Below are positions 1 through 9,433 of a stretch of 14,385 nt of DNA, one piece after another. The DNA comes from Halieaceae bacterium (GTDB lineage: Bacteria > Pseudomonadota > Gammaproteobacteria > Pseudomonadales > Halieaceae). The DNA lies in the NCBI GenBank assembly GCA_009886815.1, contig QXYP01000027.1, positions 2,028 to 16,412 on the forward strand. The letters run 5' to 3'. The notes below the pieces were generated by a model. That model did no database searches. It was not told the DNA's origin and was given only the letters and a program-made list of their open reading frames with translations. The translations under genes were made by a program, and so were the position numbers. The number at the start of each line of letters is the position of its first letter. Within the stretch, counting starts at the first letter, position 1.

Positions 1-1224
1 ACCGCACTCGATAGCCCTATGGCTGCTAAGGAAGCGGCCATTGGGCAGCCCGCCCTGGAGTTTATTGTTGTTGAAGCCGCCGCGATTCCCATGCCACCGC
101 CATGGCATGAGGAAACGGTGCGGGAAGGCGATAACCTGTCGTTAATCTTTTCCCGGGCAGGCTTTTCGGAGAGAGATGTCTACGAGGTCAGTCGCACTGA
201 TGGCGGACGGGGTCTGCGCAAGATCTACCCCGGTCAGACCATCGCCTTTAGGACCGGCACCCACGGCGAGCTCCACAAAGTTAAACACACCGAGTCGAAG
301 CTGAAATGGACCGTATTCACCCGGGACGGCAACGATTTCAAAAGTAGCGTGACCCAGCGCAGTCCCGAATTACGCCAGGAAAGTGCCATTTTGCGCATCC
401 AGTCTTCACTGTTTTTAGCCGGACAGCGCGCGGGGCTTTCTAACCGCGTGATCATGGGGCTTGCCGATGTCTTTGGCGGTGTTATCGATTTCGCACTCGA
501 CCCCCGGGTTGGCGATACCATTGAACTGGTTTACGAGGCTCAGTGGCTCGATGGAGAGAAATACGCCGATGGCGCCATTGTCGCCGCAGCCTTTACCAAT
601 CGAGGCACCACTTTCGATGCTTTTCGGTACACCGATAGTCAAGGCGATATGAGCTATTACAACGGCGAGGGTGTGAGCATGCGCAAGGCGTTTCTTAAAG
701 CGCCGCTAGACTTTACCCGGGTCAGCTCCAACTTTAACCCCAACCGACTTCATCCTATTTACAAAACCAAGCGGCCCCATCGGGGCACCGATTATGCCGC
801 GCCACGTGGCACGCCGGTCTATGCCGCGGGGGATGGCCGTATTCTGGAAGCCGGTTACACCCGTGCCAACGGCAACTATGTATTCATTCAGCACGGCGAA
901 AACTACAAAACCCATTACCTGCACCTGCACAAGCGCAAGGTAAAACAGGGCCAACGCGTCACTCAGGGTGAGATTATTGGCACTGTCGGCTCCACCGGTG
1001 CGGCAACAGGCCCCCACCTTCACTACGAATTCCTTGTCAAAGGCGTTCATCAAAATCCCCGCCGCGTACATAAGTCCCTCCCCAAAGCGAAGTCGTTACC
1101 CGAAAGTGAAATGGCGCGCTTTAAGTCGACAGTGCAAGCCCCCTCGCAGCAATTGGCGGTTCTCTACCAAGATAACCGTTTGGCAATGGGCCAACAGACC
1201 ACTGGCAGCTCCGGTGGCGAGTGA
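1..1224 (+). CDS. M23-family murein DD-endopeptidase (MepM-like), 5' partial
   Basis: Zinc peptidase predicted to cut peptidoglycan cross-links in the periplasm. The frame is open to the window edge, and the first ATG (19) has no Shine-Dalgarno and no signal or membrane segment after it, so the N-terminus is almost certainly missing. Numbering from that ATG (401 residues), residues about 32-78 resemble the LysM/OapA-like domain that precedes the catalytic domain in this family (VREGDNLS...IYPGQTI). The LytM/M23 domain spans about 235-350 and keeps the zinc and catalytic residues: H254 and D258 in HRGTD, H302, and H333-L-H335 in GPHLHYEF. The C-terminal tail is polar and low in complexity. The stop overlaps the anmK start (GTGA), indicating translational coupling of wall hydrolysis with muropeptide recycling. 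The family is clear; the exact bond cleaved is inferred. Confidence 0.9.
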   Translation, partial: TALDSPMAAKEAAIGQPALEFIVVEAAAIPMPPPWHEETVREGDNLSLIFSRAGFSERDVYEVSRTDGGRGLRKIYPGQTIAFRTGTHGELHKVKHTESKLKWTVFTRDGNDFKSSVTQRSPELRQESAILRIQSSLFLAGQRAGLSNRVIMGLADVFGGVIDFALDPRVGDTIELVYEAQWLDGEKYADGAIVAAAFTNRGTTFDAFRYTDSQGDMSYYNGEGVSMRKAFLKAPLDFTRVSSNFNPNRLHPIYKTKRPHRGTDYAAPRGTPVYAAGDGRILEAGYTRANGNYVFIQHGENYKTHYLHLHKRKVKQGQRVTQGEIIGTVGSTGAATGPHLHYEFLVKGVHQNPRRVHKSLPKAKSLPESEMARFKSTVQAPSQQLAVLYQDNRLAMGQQTTGSSGGE

Positions 1225-2327
1225 GTGACCCGCGCTTTTTTGTTGGCCTTATGTCAGGCACCAGTGTTGATGGGGTAGATGCCCTTGTTTTGGCCCTTCG
1301 AGATGATCAGCTAGAGATTATTGCCTGCCACGATGAACCCTACCCAGAGCCCTTGCGGCTCGCGATACTGAGCCTCTGCCAACCGGGCATCAATGAAATC
1401 GATCGCTTGGGTGTTGTTGACCGAGACGTTGCCGATACCTTCGCTAAAGCTGCCCTCACAGTTATTGATCAGGCTGACCTCAAGGTGGGCGATATTGAAG
1501 CTATTGGCAGCCATGGCCAGACCATTCGGCACCGCCCCTCACAGGACAAAACGTTTACCTTGCAGATTGGCGATGCCCATCGGATTGCCGAATTGACCGG
1601 CATTACCACCATTGCGGATTTTCGTAGACGGGATATTGCAGCGGGTGGGCAAGGCGCTCCCCTCACCCCGGCCTTTCACCGTGTCGCCTTTGGCATTGGT
1701 GGCAATGCCACCGCCGTGGTCAACATCGGCGGAATCTGTAATGTCACCCTCGTTGACGCTAACGACAAGCTCCTTGGGTTTGATAGTGGCCCTGGAAATA
1801 CACTCATGGATGCCTGGGTTCGTAAACATCATGATCGCCCGTTCGACCAAAATGGTCTTTGGGCCGAGAGCGGCCAGATCGATGAAGACCTTTTGGAATG
1901 CTGTCTTAATGATCCCTACTTTTCTGCCGAAGCACCCAAGAGCACAGGGCCTGAGTATTTCAATCTCAAATGGCTAGAAGGGCTGTTGGAGCCGCTGCCC
2001 TATCGGATCTCACCTGAAGACGTGCAGCGGACCTTGCTGGAGCTTACGGCAAGAAGTGTTGCGGCTGCATTGGACAATGAACCACTCGCCCAACTCGCCG
2101 TGTGCGGTGGCGGCGCCAAAAATACCTTGCTCATGACGCGACTCAGTGCGCTGCTTTACCCAACCCAGGTCATTACAACGAAGGCATTGGGAATTGATCC
2201 AGACTGGGTAGAGGCAGCAGCCTTTGCGTGGCTTGCTTCGAGAACCCTAGACGGCTTAGCAGGTAACGAACCCTCGGTAACTGGCGCTAGGGGCTATCGT
2301 GTTTTAGGCGCCGTGTTTCCCGCCTAG
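1221..2327 (+). CDS. anmK: Anhydro-N-acetylmuramic acid kinase
   Basis: Cytoplasmic enzyme that hydrolyses the 1,6-anhydro ring and phosphorylates anhydro-MurNAc to MurNAc-6-phosphate with ATP, in peptidoglycan recycling. The 368-residue length is normal for the family. Diagnostic motifs are GLMSGTSVDGVD at residues 9-20 (phosphate-binding loop of the ASKHA fold), GSHGQTIRH at 96-104, ADFRRRDIAAGGQGAPL near 132-148 and FDSGPGN with D188, the likely equivalent of the family's catalytic aspartate. A further glycine-rich segment, CGGGAKN, lies near 295. The GTG start at 1221 overlaps the preceding peptidase stop by four bases, so the two are probably translated as a coupled pair. The gene ends in tandem TAG TAG stops at 2325-2330. 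The next gene is convergent (erpA). Confidence 0.96.
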   Translation: MSDPRFFVGLMSGTSVDGVDALVLALRDDQLEIIACHDEPYPEPLRLAILSLCQPGINEIDRLGVVDRDVADTFAKAALTVIDQADLKVGDIEAIGSHGQTIRHRPSQDKTFTLQIGDAHRIAELTGITTIADFRRRDIAAGGQGAPLTPAFHRVAFGIGGNATAVVNIGGICNVTLVDANDKLLGFDSGPGNTLMDAWVRKHHDRPFDQNGLWAESGQIDEDLLECCLNDPYFSAEAPKSTGPEYFNLKWLEGLLEPLPYRISPEDVQRTLLELTARSVAAALDNEPLAQLAVCGGGAKNTLLMTRLSALLYPTQVITTKALGIDPDWVEAAAFAWLASRTLDGLAGNEPSVTGARGYRVLGAVFPA

Positions 2328-2360
2328 TAGCACTCTGGGGATCGCTTTCTGTGAGGTAGT

Positions 2361-2396
2361 CGGTGGGCAACAACGCGCCTACCGGTGACAGGTTTT
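2361..2396 (+). terminator. Possible terminator hairpin between convergent anmK and erpA
   Basis: The arms CGGTGGGC (2361-2368) and GCCTACCG (2377-2384) pair over eight bases with one G-U wobble around an 8-base loop. A short TTTT run begins only at 2393, seven bases after the stem, so it is not a classic intrinsic terminator. Its position between two convergent stop codons (2327 and 2395) is what makes it a candidate. On the - strand no T-tract follows it. Confidence 0.35.
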
Positions 2397-2757
2397 ATAT
2401 GGAGAAAGAAGCGCCGCATCCGCAGGTTGTCACCGCGTTGGGGTTATTGACTACAAAACGTGCGCCCTCAAGGCCTTCGGTGTAATCAACCTCTGAGCCC
2501 ACCAGATATTGGTAAGACATGGCGTCAATCACTGCCACAACGCCGTCACGCTCTATGACCCAATCGTCTTCGGCGCGGTCTTCGTCAAAGGTAAAACCGT
2601 ATTGAAAGCCCGAACAGCCGCCACCGGTAATGTAGACGCGCAGTTGCAACGCCGGGTTACCTTCGTCGGTAACCAGGTCTGATACCTTGCGAACCGCATT
2701 CTCGCTAAGGCGGATTTCATTAGGGTCAAACGCTTCTACAACACTCACGTAACGCAC
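2395..2757 (-). CDS. erpA: Iron-sulfur cluster insertion protein ErpA (A-type carrier)
   Basis: A-type Fe-S carrier that receives a cluster from the assembly scaffold and delivers it to apo-proteins, in E. coli including the isoprenoid enzymes IspG/IspH. The three cluster-binding cysteines are present: C48 in [13 protein letters not shown], and C112 and C114 in the C-terminal [21 protein letters not shown] at 91-101 is also typical of ErpA. The 120 residues are slightly longer than the E. coli protein because of the N-terminus. The start is uncertain: GTG at 2757 gives [10 protein letters not shown], and a second GTG at 2748 gives MSVVEAF. Neither has a strong Shine-Dalgarno, the nearest purine-rich match lying about 25-30 bases upstream. 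It is the last gene of the probable argC operon, 103 bases after the bactofilin stop, so it may also have its own promoter. Confidence 0.94.
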   Translation of the reverse strand: MRYVSVVEAFDPNEIRLSENAVRKVSDLVTDEGNPALQLRVYITGGGCSGFQYGFTFDEDRAEDDWVIERDGVVAVIDAMSYQYLVGSEVDYTEGLEGARFVVNNPNAVTTCGCGASFSI

Positions 2758-2797
2758 CGATTGGTCGATTAGGAATAAAGTTTACCTCAAGACAGCC

Positions 2798-2817
2798 CCC
2801 GACAAAACAACGTCGGG
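2798..2817 (-). other. Small hairpin in the bactofilin-erpA gap
   Basis: CCCGAC (2798-2803) and GTCGGG (2812-2817) form a perfect 6-bp stem with an 8-base loop in the 103-base space between the bactofilin stop and erpA. No T-tract follows on either strand, so it is not called a terminator. It could be a weak pause or attenuation site, an mRNA-processing site, or chance. Confidence 0.25.
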
Positions 2818-2860
2818 CGCCAACTGCCGCTTAGAGGCCAGAACAAAAACGATCGAGAGC

Positions 2861-3286
2861 CTACTGGCCCTCTTCCGCGGCGCGCTTCTCTCGCTGCACC
2901 GCCAAGTCTTCAACCCGTGCGCTAACGTGGCGCAGTCCGCCGTTAACTTTACAACCTACGGCCATTTCAATGAGGTTGTAGTAAACATCGCCATCGACCT
3001 CGGCTTTGTCGGACAACTCCAAGCGCTCGGCACTGTGTATATCGCCCTTAACCGCACCATTGACCATCGCGGAAGGCACATGGATGGAGCCCTCTACGTG
3101 ACCCCCTTCCATGACACGTAGCATAGATTCTTTACCCTCGGCCGACGTAATTGAGCCAACCACTCGCCCTTCAACATCTAAATTTCCCGAGAAACTGATA
3201 TCACCCGTTACCACTGCATCTGATGCAATTAGCGTTGTTGAACCCTGAACGCTGGTTAAAGGTCGGCTTTCTTTACGGCCCATCAT
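2861..3286 (-). CDS. Bactofilin (polymer-forming cytoskeletal protein)
   Basis: Bactofilins polymerise without nucleotide into filaments from a right-handed beta-helix. They usually sit under the inner membrane and localise cell-wall enzymes. The 141-residue protein shows the repeating pattern of hydrophobic, glycine and acidic residues of the domain from about 17 to 125: short rungs such as DAVVTGDISFSGNLDVEGRVVG, NGAVKGDIHSAERLELSD and KAEVDGDVYYN. The flexible N-terminus is polar (MMGRKESRPLT) and the C-terminal tail is charged (REKRAAEEGQ), as usual. GGAG at 3296-3293 lies six bases before the ATG at 3286 (nine before the second ATG at 3283). It follows the DUF6776-like membrane protein gene by 30 bases, so they are probably co-transcribed. 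An M23 peptidase, the enzyme class bactofilins position in Helicobacter and Hyphomonas, is encoded 1.6 kb away. Confidence 0.9.
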   Translation of the reverse strand: MMGRKESRPLTSVQGSTTLIASDAVVTGDISFSGNLDVEGRVVGSITSAEGKESMLRVMEGGHVEGSIHVPSAMVNGAVKGDIHSAERLELSDKAEVDGDVYYNLIEMAVGCKVNGGLRHVSARVEDLAVQREKRAAEEGQ

Positions 3287-3316
3287 AGTTATCTCCGTCG
3301 TATTATTTTTTGCAAC

Positions 3317-4012
3317 CTATAAGGTATACACCATTAATTCGCTCCAGTCATGGGCTACCGATACCCGGTCGGTCTTGGGTTTGCGCACCACAACGTCAAT
3401 TTCCACACGCTGTGGCGTAAAGCCAGGTGGCAACAAGACCTCTCCCTCAAAGCGCTGAAAATAGCGAAAATTAATGGGTAATGGCTCACCTGCAAGCCGC
3501 TCATCAAGATTGGCAAGCTCAAAAATTTCAGGCTGATTATGAACACTGCCCACCAGTCGCAGCTTCAACTCACCGATAAAACGGTTTTCTGTCGGCTTTC
3601 CTTGCTGCACCACCAATTCGTAACGCCATCGCAGAGGGTCTGCGGTCGGGCTAAATCGGGGTAAGCGCAAACGCACCCCTTCGGCACGCTGCTCAGGGGC
3701 CATCACCTCCCGGTAAAACGCCAGCTCACCTTCAAGTTCTGTAATAACGCCTCGACTGTTAGCCAAAGACTCCATCAGTGTATTAAGCGCCTGCTTATCA
3801 AGTTCGGCTCGAGTTTCCAGTTCACTGATGCGATTTCTGAAGGCGTCGTTGCCATCATCGAGTGGAACGCGGCTGATCGAACCCGTGCGATGGCCTAAGC
3901 CATAGGCACCCACAAGCACCGCGGCTAAAAACGCCAACAAGAGTCCGCGCACAATACGAGTCCGACGTGGATGATCACGTCGAATAACGGTTCGGGGATG
4001 ATGTCGCGCCAC
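3317..4012 (-). CDS. DUF6776-like single-pass membrane protein with coiled coil
   Basis: Function unknown. The 231 residues comprise a short basic cytoplasmic N-terminus (1-20, many Arg/His), one hydrophobic segment at about 21-40 (RGLLLAFLAAVLVGAYGLG), a heptad-rich coiled coil at about 55-100 ending in ELAFYREVMAPE, and a C-terminal beta-rich region (about 108-231). This predicts an inner-membrane protein with its coiled coil and C-terminal domain in the periplasm. It resembles proteins I remember as DUF6776 next to argC in Pseudomonas. The GTG start at 4012 lies 13 bases after the argC stop, with a purine-rich stretch (GAGGGG/AAGAG) upstream. Placement immediately before bactofilin suggests an envelope role, perhaps as a membrane partner, but that is inference. 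Confidence 0.8.
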   Translation of the reverse strand: MARHHPRTVIRRDHPRRTRIVRGLLLAFLAAVLVGAYGLGHRTGSISRVPLDDGNDAFRNRISELETRAELDKQALNTLMESLANSRGVITELEGELAFYREVMAPEQRAEGVRLRLPRFSPTADPLRWRYELVVQQGKPTENRFIGELKLRLVGSVHNQPEIFELANLDERLAGEPLPINFRYFQRFEGEVLLPPGFTPQRVEIDVVVRKPKTDRVSVAHDWSELMVYTL

Positions 4013-4025
4013 TAGCTCTTACCCC

Positions 4026-5057
4026 TCAAGGGGTGACAGAAATGAGTTCAAGGCCCCGAGATTCAGGAAGCCCCAACATAATATTCATGGCTTGCACGGC
4101 CTGACCCGAGGCACCCTTGGTCAGGTTATCTATTGCAGCCGTCACAACCACCGTATTGCGGCCCTGAGGTACCGTCACCGATAATTGGCAGCGGTTGTTG
4201 CAACGCACATAGCGCGTGTCGGGCTGCTCACCTGCCGGCAATACGTCAACAAAGGGCTCTTCGTCGTAATAGGCGTCGAACAACGCCTGGCAATCTACGG
4301 TCTGCTCTTTTAACTGTGCAAATAACGTCGCCAAAATACCGCGGTTCATCGGTGCCAGATGAGGCACAAAGGTCAGTTGCACGGGCGCGCCGGCCAATTG
4401 CCCGAGGCCTTGCTCTATTTCGGGAAGGTGCCGGTGACCCCCGACGCCGTAGGCCCTGAAGCTTTCACTGGCCTCGGTGAGCAGGCTGGGAATTTTACCC
4501 TGTCGGCCCGCGCCACTAACACCCGAAGCACAGCTGGCCATTAACGGCTGCAGTTCTACCGCCCCCGCCTTCAAAAGGGGCATAAACCCCAGCTGCACGG
4601 CCGTGGGATAACAACCCGGGCAGGCCACCAAGCTGGCGCCGGCGATGGCGGCTCTGTTGACCTCGGGCAAGCCATAGACCGCGTTGGCACAAAGCCCGGG
4701 GCTTGCATGGGGCTCCCCGTACCATTGCGACCAAAGCTCAGGATCTAGCAGGCGATAATCGGCTGACAAGTCGATGACTCGGACTCCTGCGTCCAGCAAT
4801 TGAGGCACGCTGCGCATGGCCACATTATGGGGAGTTGCAAAAAACACCAAATCGCAGGCTAAGAGGTCCGGAGAATCAGGATCAGTGAAAACCAGCTCTG
4901 TGTGGCCTCGAAGGGTGGGAAACAGCGCATCGAGGCGCCGACCGTTTTCGGTTCGCGAGGTAACCACCTGTACCGACACATCGGGATGCTTTAGCAGCAG
5001 GCGCAGCAGTTCGACACCTGTGTATCCGGTCGCTCCAATTATTCCTACCTTGACCAT
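4026..5057 (-). CDS. argC: N-acetyl-gamma-glutamyl-phosphate reductase
   Basis: Third step of arginine synthesis: NADPH-dependent reduction of N-acetyl-glutamyl phosphate to the semialdehyde in the cytoplasm. The protein starts [18 protein letters not shown], with the nucleotide-binding GxxGxxG loop right at the N-terminus. The catalytic cysteine is C149 in ACPGCYPTA, and the active-site histidine is in GGHRHLPE (H208/H210). The frame is open to 5138, but the ATG at 5057 is preferred. It is preceded by GAGG with a 5-base spacer and gives 343 residues, the usual family length. The extra 27 residues of the longer frame carry no domain and would overlap hemJ. It heads the - strand operon with the DUF6776-like gene, bactofilin and erpA. 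Confidence 0.95.
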   Translation of the reverse strand: MVKVGIIGATGYTGVELLRLLLKHPDVSVQVVTSRTENGRRLDALFPTLRGHTELVFTDPDSPDLLACDLVFFATPHNVAMRSVPQLLDAGVRVIDLSADYRLLDPELWSQWYGEPHASPGLCANAVYGLPEVNRAAIAGASLVACPGCYPTAVQLGFMPLLKAGAVELQPLMASCASGVSGAGRQGKIPSLLTEASESFRAYGVGGHRHLPEIEQGLGQLAGAPVQLTFVPHLAPMNRGILATLFAQLKEQTVDCQALFDAYYDEEPFVDVLPAGEQPDTRYVRCNNRCQLSVTVPQGRNTVVVTAAIDNLTKGASGQAVQAMNIMLGLPESRGLELISVTP

Positions 5058-5119
5058 GAAAGCCTCGTGTTCTGATATGGTAGTGCGCATAGTAACGGAG
5101 ATTATACGTCGAGGATGCC
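5058..5119. promoter_or_regulatory. Divergent argC/hemJ intergenic region
   Basis: These 62 bases separate the argC start (- strand) from the hemJ start (+ strand) and must hold promoter or at least leader elements for both directions unless the promoters lie inside the genes. It carries the Shine-Dalgarno sites GAGG for both genes. AT-rich bits (TGATATGG, ATTATACG) could form -10 elements, but I find no convincing -35 partner at correct spacing. Confidence 0.45.
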
Positions 5120-5539
5120 ATGCTCTGGGTTCAGGCATTACATGTTATTTTTATGGTCTGTTGGTTTGCTGGCCTTTTTTATCTGCCGCGAATCTTTGTT
5201 TACTACGCTCAAGCTGACGACGTAAACACGCAACGCACCCTGGCCACCATGGCTAGAAAGCTTTTTAAGTTTGTGACGCCGTTTATGGTGTTGACCGTTA
5301 TTTTTGGGCTTTGGCGGCTCAGTTATCAAATGGACTACTACCTCGCCTCCACCTGGATGCAGCTGAAGCTCGGCGGCGTGGCCCTGCTCATTGCTTATCA
5401 TGTCCAATGCGGAATCTATATGGGCCGCATCAATCGCGGCGAAGATGATAAATCCCATGTTTTTTATCGTTTTTTTAACGAGGCCCCGGTTCTGGTGTTG
5501 TTCGCCATTGTGGGCCTGGTTTATCTGCGACCGTTTTAA
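5120..5539 (+). CDS. hemJ: Protoporphyrinogen IX oxidase, HemJ type
   Basis: Integral membrane enzyme that oxidises protoporphyrinogen IX to protoporphyrin IX, the penultimate step of heme synthesis, replacing HemG/HemY where those are absent. The 139 residues form four predicted helices (about 2-24, 50-67, 80-98, 120-137). Conserved family residues are H8 in the first helix ([22 protein letters not shown]), the [10 protein letters not shown] motif, and K83 in TWMQLKLGG; the His and Lys are reported as important for heme binding and activity. The ATG at 5120 has GAGG five bases upstream. The gene lies 71 bases before hemL and three genes from hemB, which supports the heme role over the older CopD-like label. 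Confidence 0.9.
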   Translation: MLWVQALHVIFMVCWFAGLFYLPRIFVYYAQADDVNTQRTLATMARKLFKFVTPFMVLTVIFGLWRLSYQMDYYLASTWMQLKLGGVALLIAYHVQCGIYMGRINRGEDDKSHVFYRFFNEAPVLVLFAIVGLVYLRPF

Positions 5540-5546
5540 TTCAGGA

Positions 5547-5576
5547 CTTTCTGCACGGGTCCAGCCCTGCGATAAT
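5547..5576 (+). promoter_or_regulatory. Candidate promoter upstream of hemL
   Basis: An extended -10 (TGC followed by GATAAT at 5571-5576) lies 35 bases before the hemL start. The matching -35 is poor (TTTCTG around 5548-5553, 17-base spacer). A bulged inverted repeat (GCACGGG / CCCTGC, 5553-5570) occupies the spacer. This would allow hemL-hemB expression separate from hemJ. Visual match only. Confidence 0.3.
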
Positions 5577-5610
5577 GTACGGGTGTTACTTTAAACAAAG
5601 CTGAGTTGTT

Positions 5611-7906
<2,296 letters not shown>

Positions 7907-7928
7907 TTTCAGAGCAGGACTGATCACC

Positions 7929-8636
7929 GTGAACCGGATGGGGTTAGCGCCAACCGGAAGGCTTCATCTACTGTTGCTGCTCTTGGCGTTGGTTTTAGCA
8001 CCCCACGGTTTAGCCGACACAACCACTGAAGACAATCCGATCGACACCTGTACCTGTCTCTGGCAGGGCAGCTTTACCGAGATTGCCGACACCGCCGACC
8101 TCATTGTTTTAGGGGCCGTGACACAACACCGGGGCAATGCGGCAGATTTTGCTATCGAAGAAATACTTCGCGGTCCCGACTGGCATACGAGTATCAGGGT
8201 TTGGTTAAAGGCGAAAAACTACTGCCGACCCGATATCGAAAATTTCCCCCCCGGGAGCCGCTGGGTGCTAGCGCTTAAACATATCGAGACGCTGCCCAGT
8301 GGCGCCTTTGACCCATTGACGCCGAATATCAGTTACGGGCGACTTAATGACTGGATTCTCTCTAATTGCGGCGGGTATTTTCTTCAGGCTCAAGGGGGTA
8401 CCGTTCGCGGCAATTTGATTCCGGGCACACCCCGATGGGATTTTGATCCCGATATGAACCCAGTACTTGTCGATCTACTGCGCGGCCATTTACAGGGCCA
8501 AGTGACCGTTGAGACATTAAAAAAAGCCGCTCAAGAAGACCCCGAGGCCCGGGCCTTAATGCTAAATACCCGCAGTTTTTTACGGGGACAGGACGACCTC
8601 TTAGGCGAGGACAGCGAGCCTAGCAACCCGCCTTAA
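7929..8636 (+). CDS. Secreted protein of unknown function with CxC motif, possibly NTR/TIMP-like
   Basis: Not confidently recognised. The 235 residues start with a signal peptide (hydrophobic core LHLLLLLLALVLAP at 12-25, likely cleavage after GLA at residue 29). The mature part has four cysteines: C41 and C43 in DTCTCLW, C99 and C147. The layout is CxC, then a helix-like segment followed by ADLIVLGAV, then ILRG, a strand VWLKAKNYC, GSRWVLAL and finally SNCGGYF. It recalls the netrin/TIMP-like OB-fold family, but this is pattern matching by eye. The C-terminus (about 185-235) is acidic and helical. The GTG start at 7929 has AGGA nine bases upstream; an ATG at 7938 is the alternative. It follows hemB by 22 bases and is probably co-transcribed; a heme-related role is speculation. 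Its TAA abuts the TAG of the convergent Nudix gene. Confidence 0.8.
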   Translation: MNRMGLAPTGRLHLLLLLLALVLAPHGLADTTTEDNPIDTCTCLWQGSFTEIADTADLIVLGAVTQHRGNAADFAIEEILRGPDWHTSIRVWLKAKNYCRPDIENFPPGSRWVLALKHIETLPSGAFDPLTPNISYGRLNDWILSNCGGYFLQAQGGTVRGNLIPGTPRWDFDPDMNPVLVDLLRGHLQGQVTVETLKKAAQEDPEARALMLNTRSFLRGQDDLLGEDSEPSNPP

Positions 8637-9221
8637 CTAGCGCTCTACCGCCTCGATCAACTCATCAATCATCATCAGCGAAAGTCCCCAAATGCGACTG
8701 TCCTGGTAGAGATACGAGTCAGACTCGACTTGAGTACCCCGCCATTCCCATTTCAGGGGTACACGGTTGCTGCGGTCCATTAGAAAACTCAGGGGAACTG
8801 AAATCACCCCATCAACCTCGTAGTTCAAATCGAGTGCAGGCAACTGTTCGACCCTGTAAATAAACGGCGCCACCAGCATTTCGGGGCGATCTGCTCGCCA
8901 GCCGGTATTCACGTCACCTAAAGCACAAACTTCATGGCCCAGAGCATCGAGATCTAGGGCTATTTCTTCGCGGGTTTCGCGGATCGCGCAAAAGCGGTCG
9001 TCGATATCTTCAGGATCTCGTCGACCCCCAGGAAAGGCCATATGACCTGACCAGGGGTCTCCCTCGCGTTTAGCGCGTCGAATCATAAGCAGACAAAGCT
9101 CGTCGTCGCACTCATGCAACACAATAGCCACCGCGGCACGACGGGTGACCTCACCAAAGGCACGGCTGGGTTTTTCATACTGCTGCAGACGGGGAATAAG
9201 CTGCTTATAAACCAATGACAC
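8637..9221 (-). CDS. Nudix hydrolase, CoA-pyrophosphatase-like
   Basis: Likely hydrolyses a nucleoside diphosphate linked to another moiety, probably CoA or derivatives to phosphopantetheine and 3',5'-ADP; the substrate is inferred. In the 194-residue form, GHMAFPGGRRDPED (59-72) followed by IRETREE (80-86) forms the Nudix helix-loop-helix, with E85/E86 as metal ligands. The upstream RRAKREGDPWSGHMAFPGG segment matches the CoA-type subgroup near the Nudix box. The frame runs to 9359, but that codon is TTG and the extra residues look non-coding. The GTG at 9221 is preferred, with GAGAG six bases upstream and a family-like length. It is a lone gene, convergent with the secreted protein gene and divergent from the kinase gene. 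Confidence 0.88.
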   Translation of the reverse strand: MSLVYKQLIPRLQQYEKPSRAFGEVTRRAAVAIVLHECDDELCLLMIRRAKREGDPWSGHMAFPGGRRDPEDIDDRFCAIRETREEIALDLDALGHEVCALGDVNTGWRADRPEMLVAPFIYRVEQLPALDLNYEVDGVISVPLSFLMDRSNRVPLKWEWRGTQVESDSYLYQDSRIWGLSLMMIDELIEAVER

Positions 9222-9433
9222 GATACTCTCTCGGCAATTCAAGACGGCAGGGTAAATGCAGTTAACATGACTCCCCTGCTTAAAAAGTGCCGCCAAGTTT
9301 ACACGCCTAGCCCGTTCCGTGCTGCTGCAGCCGGAAGTGTGAAGATGACAGTAATACAAACTCGGGACAGGGCCTTAAGCAGTGACATCGGTTATCATCA
9401 ACACATCGAAACAACCACTCAAGGACAGCACAA
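9222..9433. promoter_or_regulatory. Divergent intergenic region, Nudix gene / PfkB kinase
   Basis: These 212 bases lie between two divergent genes if the Nudix start is at 9221, and should contain promoters for both. I see a loose inverted pair GCAGGG ... CCCTGC around 9245-9280 with a long loop, and a direct repeat ACATCG 18 bases apart near 9385-9408. No good -35/-10 pair was found by eye. Confidence 0.35.

Noticed and set aside
706..1071. 121-residue - strand open frame inside the M23 peptidase gene
   Set aside because: It lies wholly antisense to a conserved peptidase domain, lacks a ribosome site and resembles no family; a shadow frame.
9222..9359. N-terminal extension of the Nudix reading frame to a TTG at 9359
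   Set aside because: The extension has no Nudix-family content, starts with a rare codon, and a better GTG with GAGAG upstream exists at 9221.
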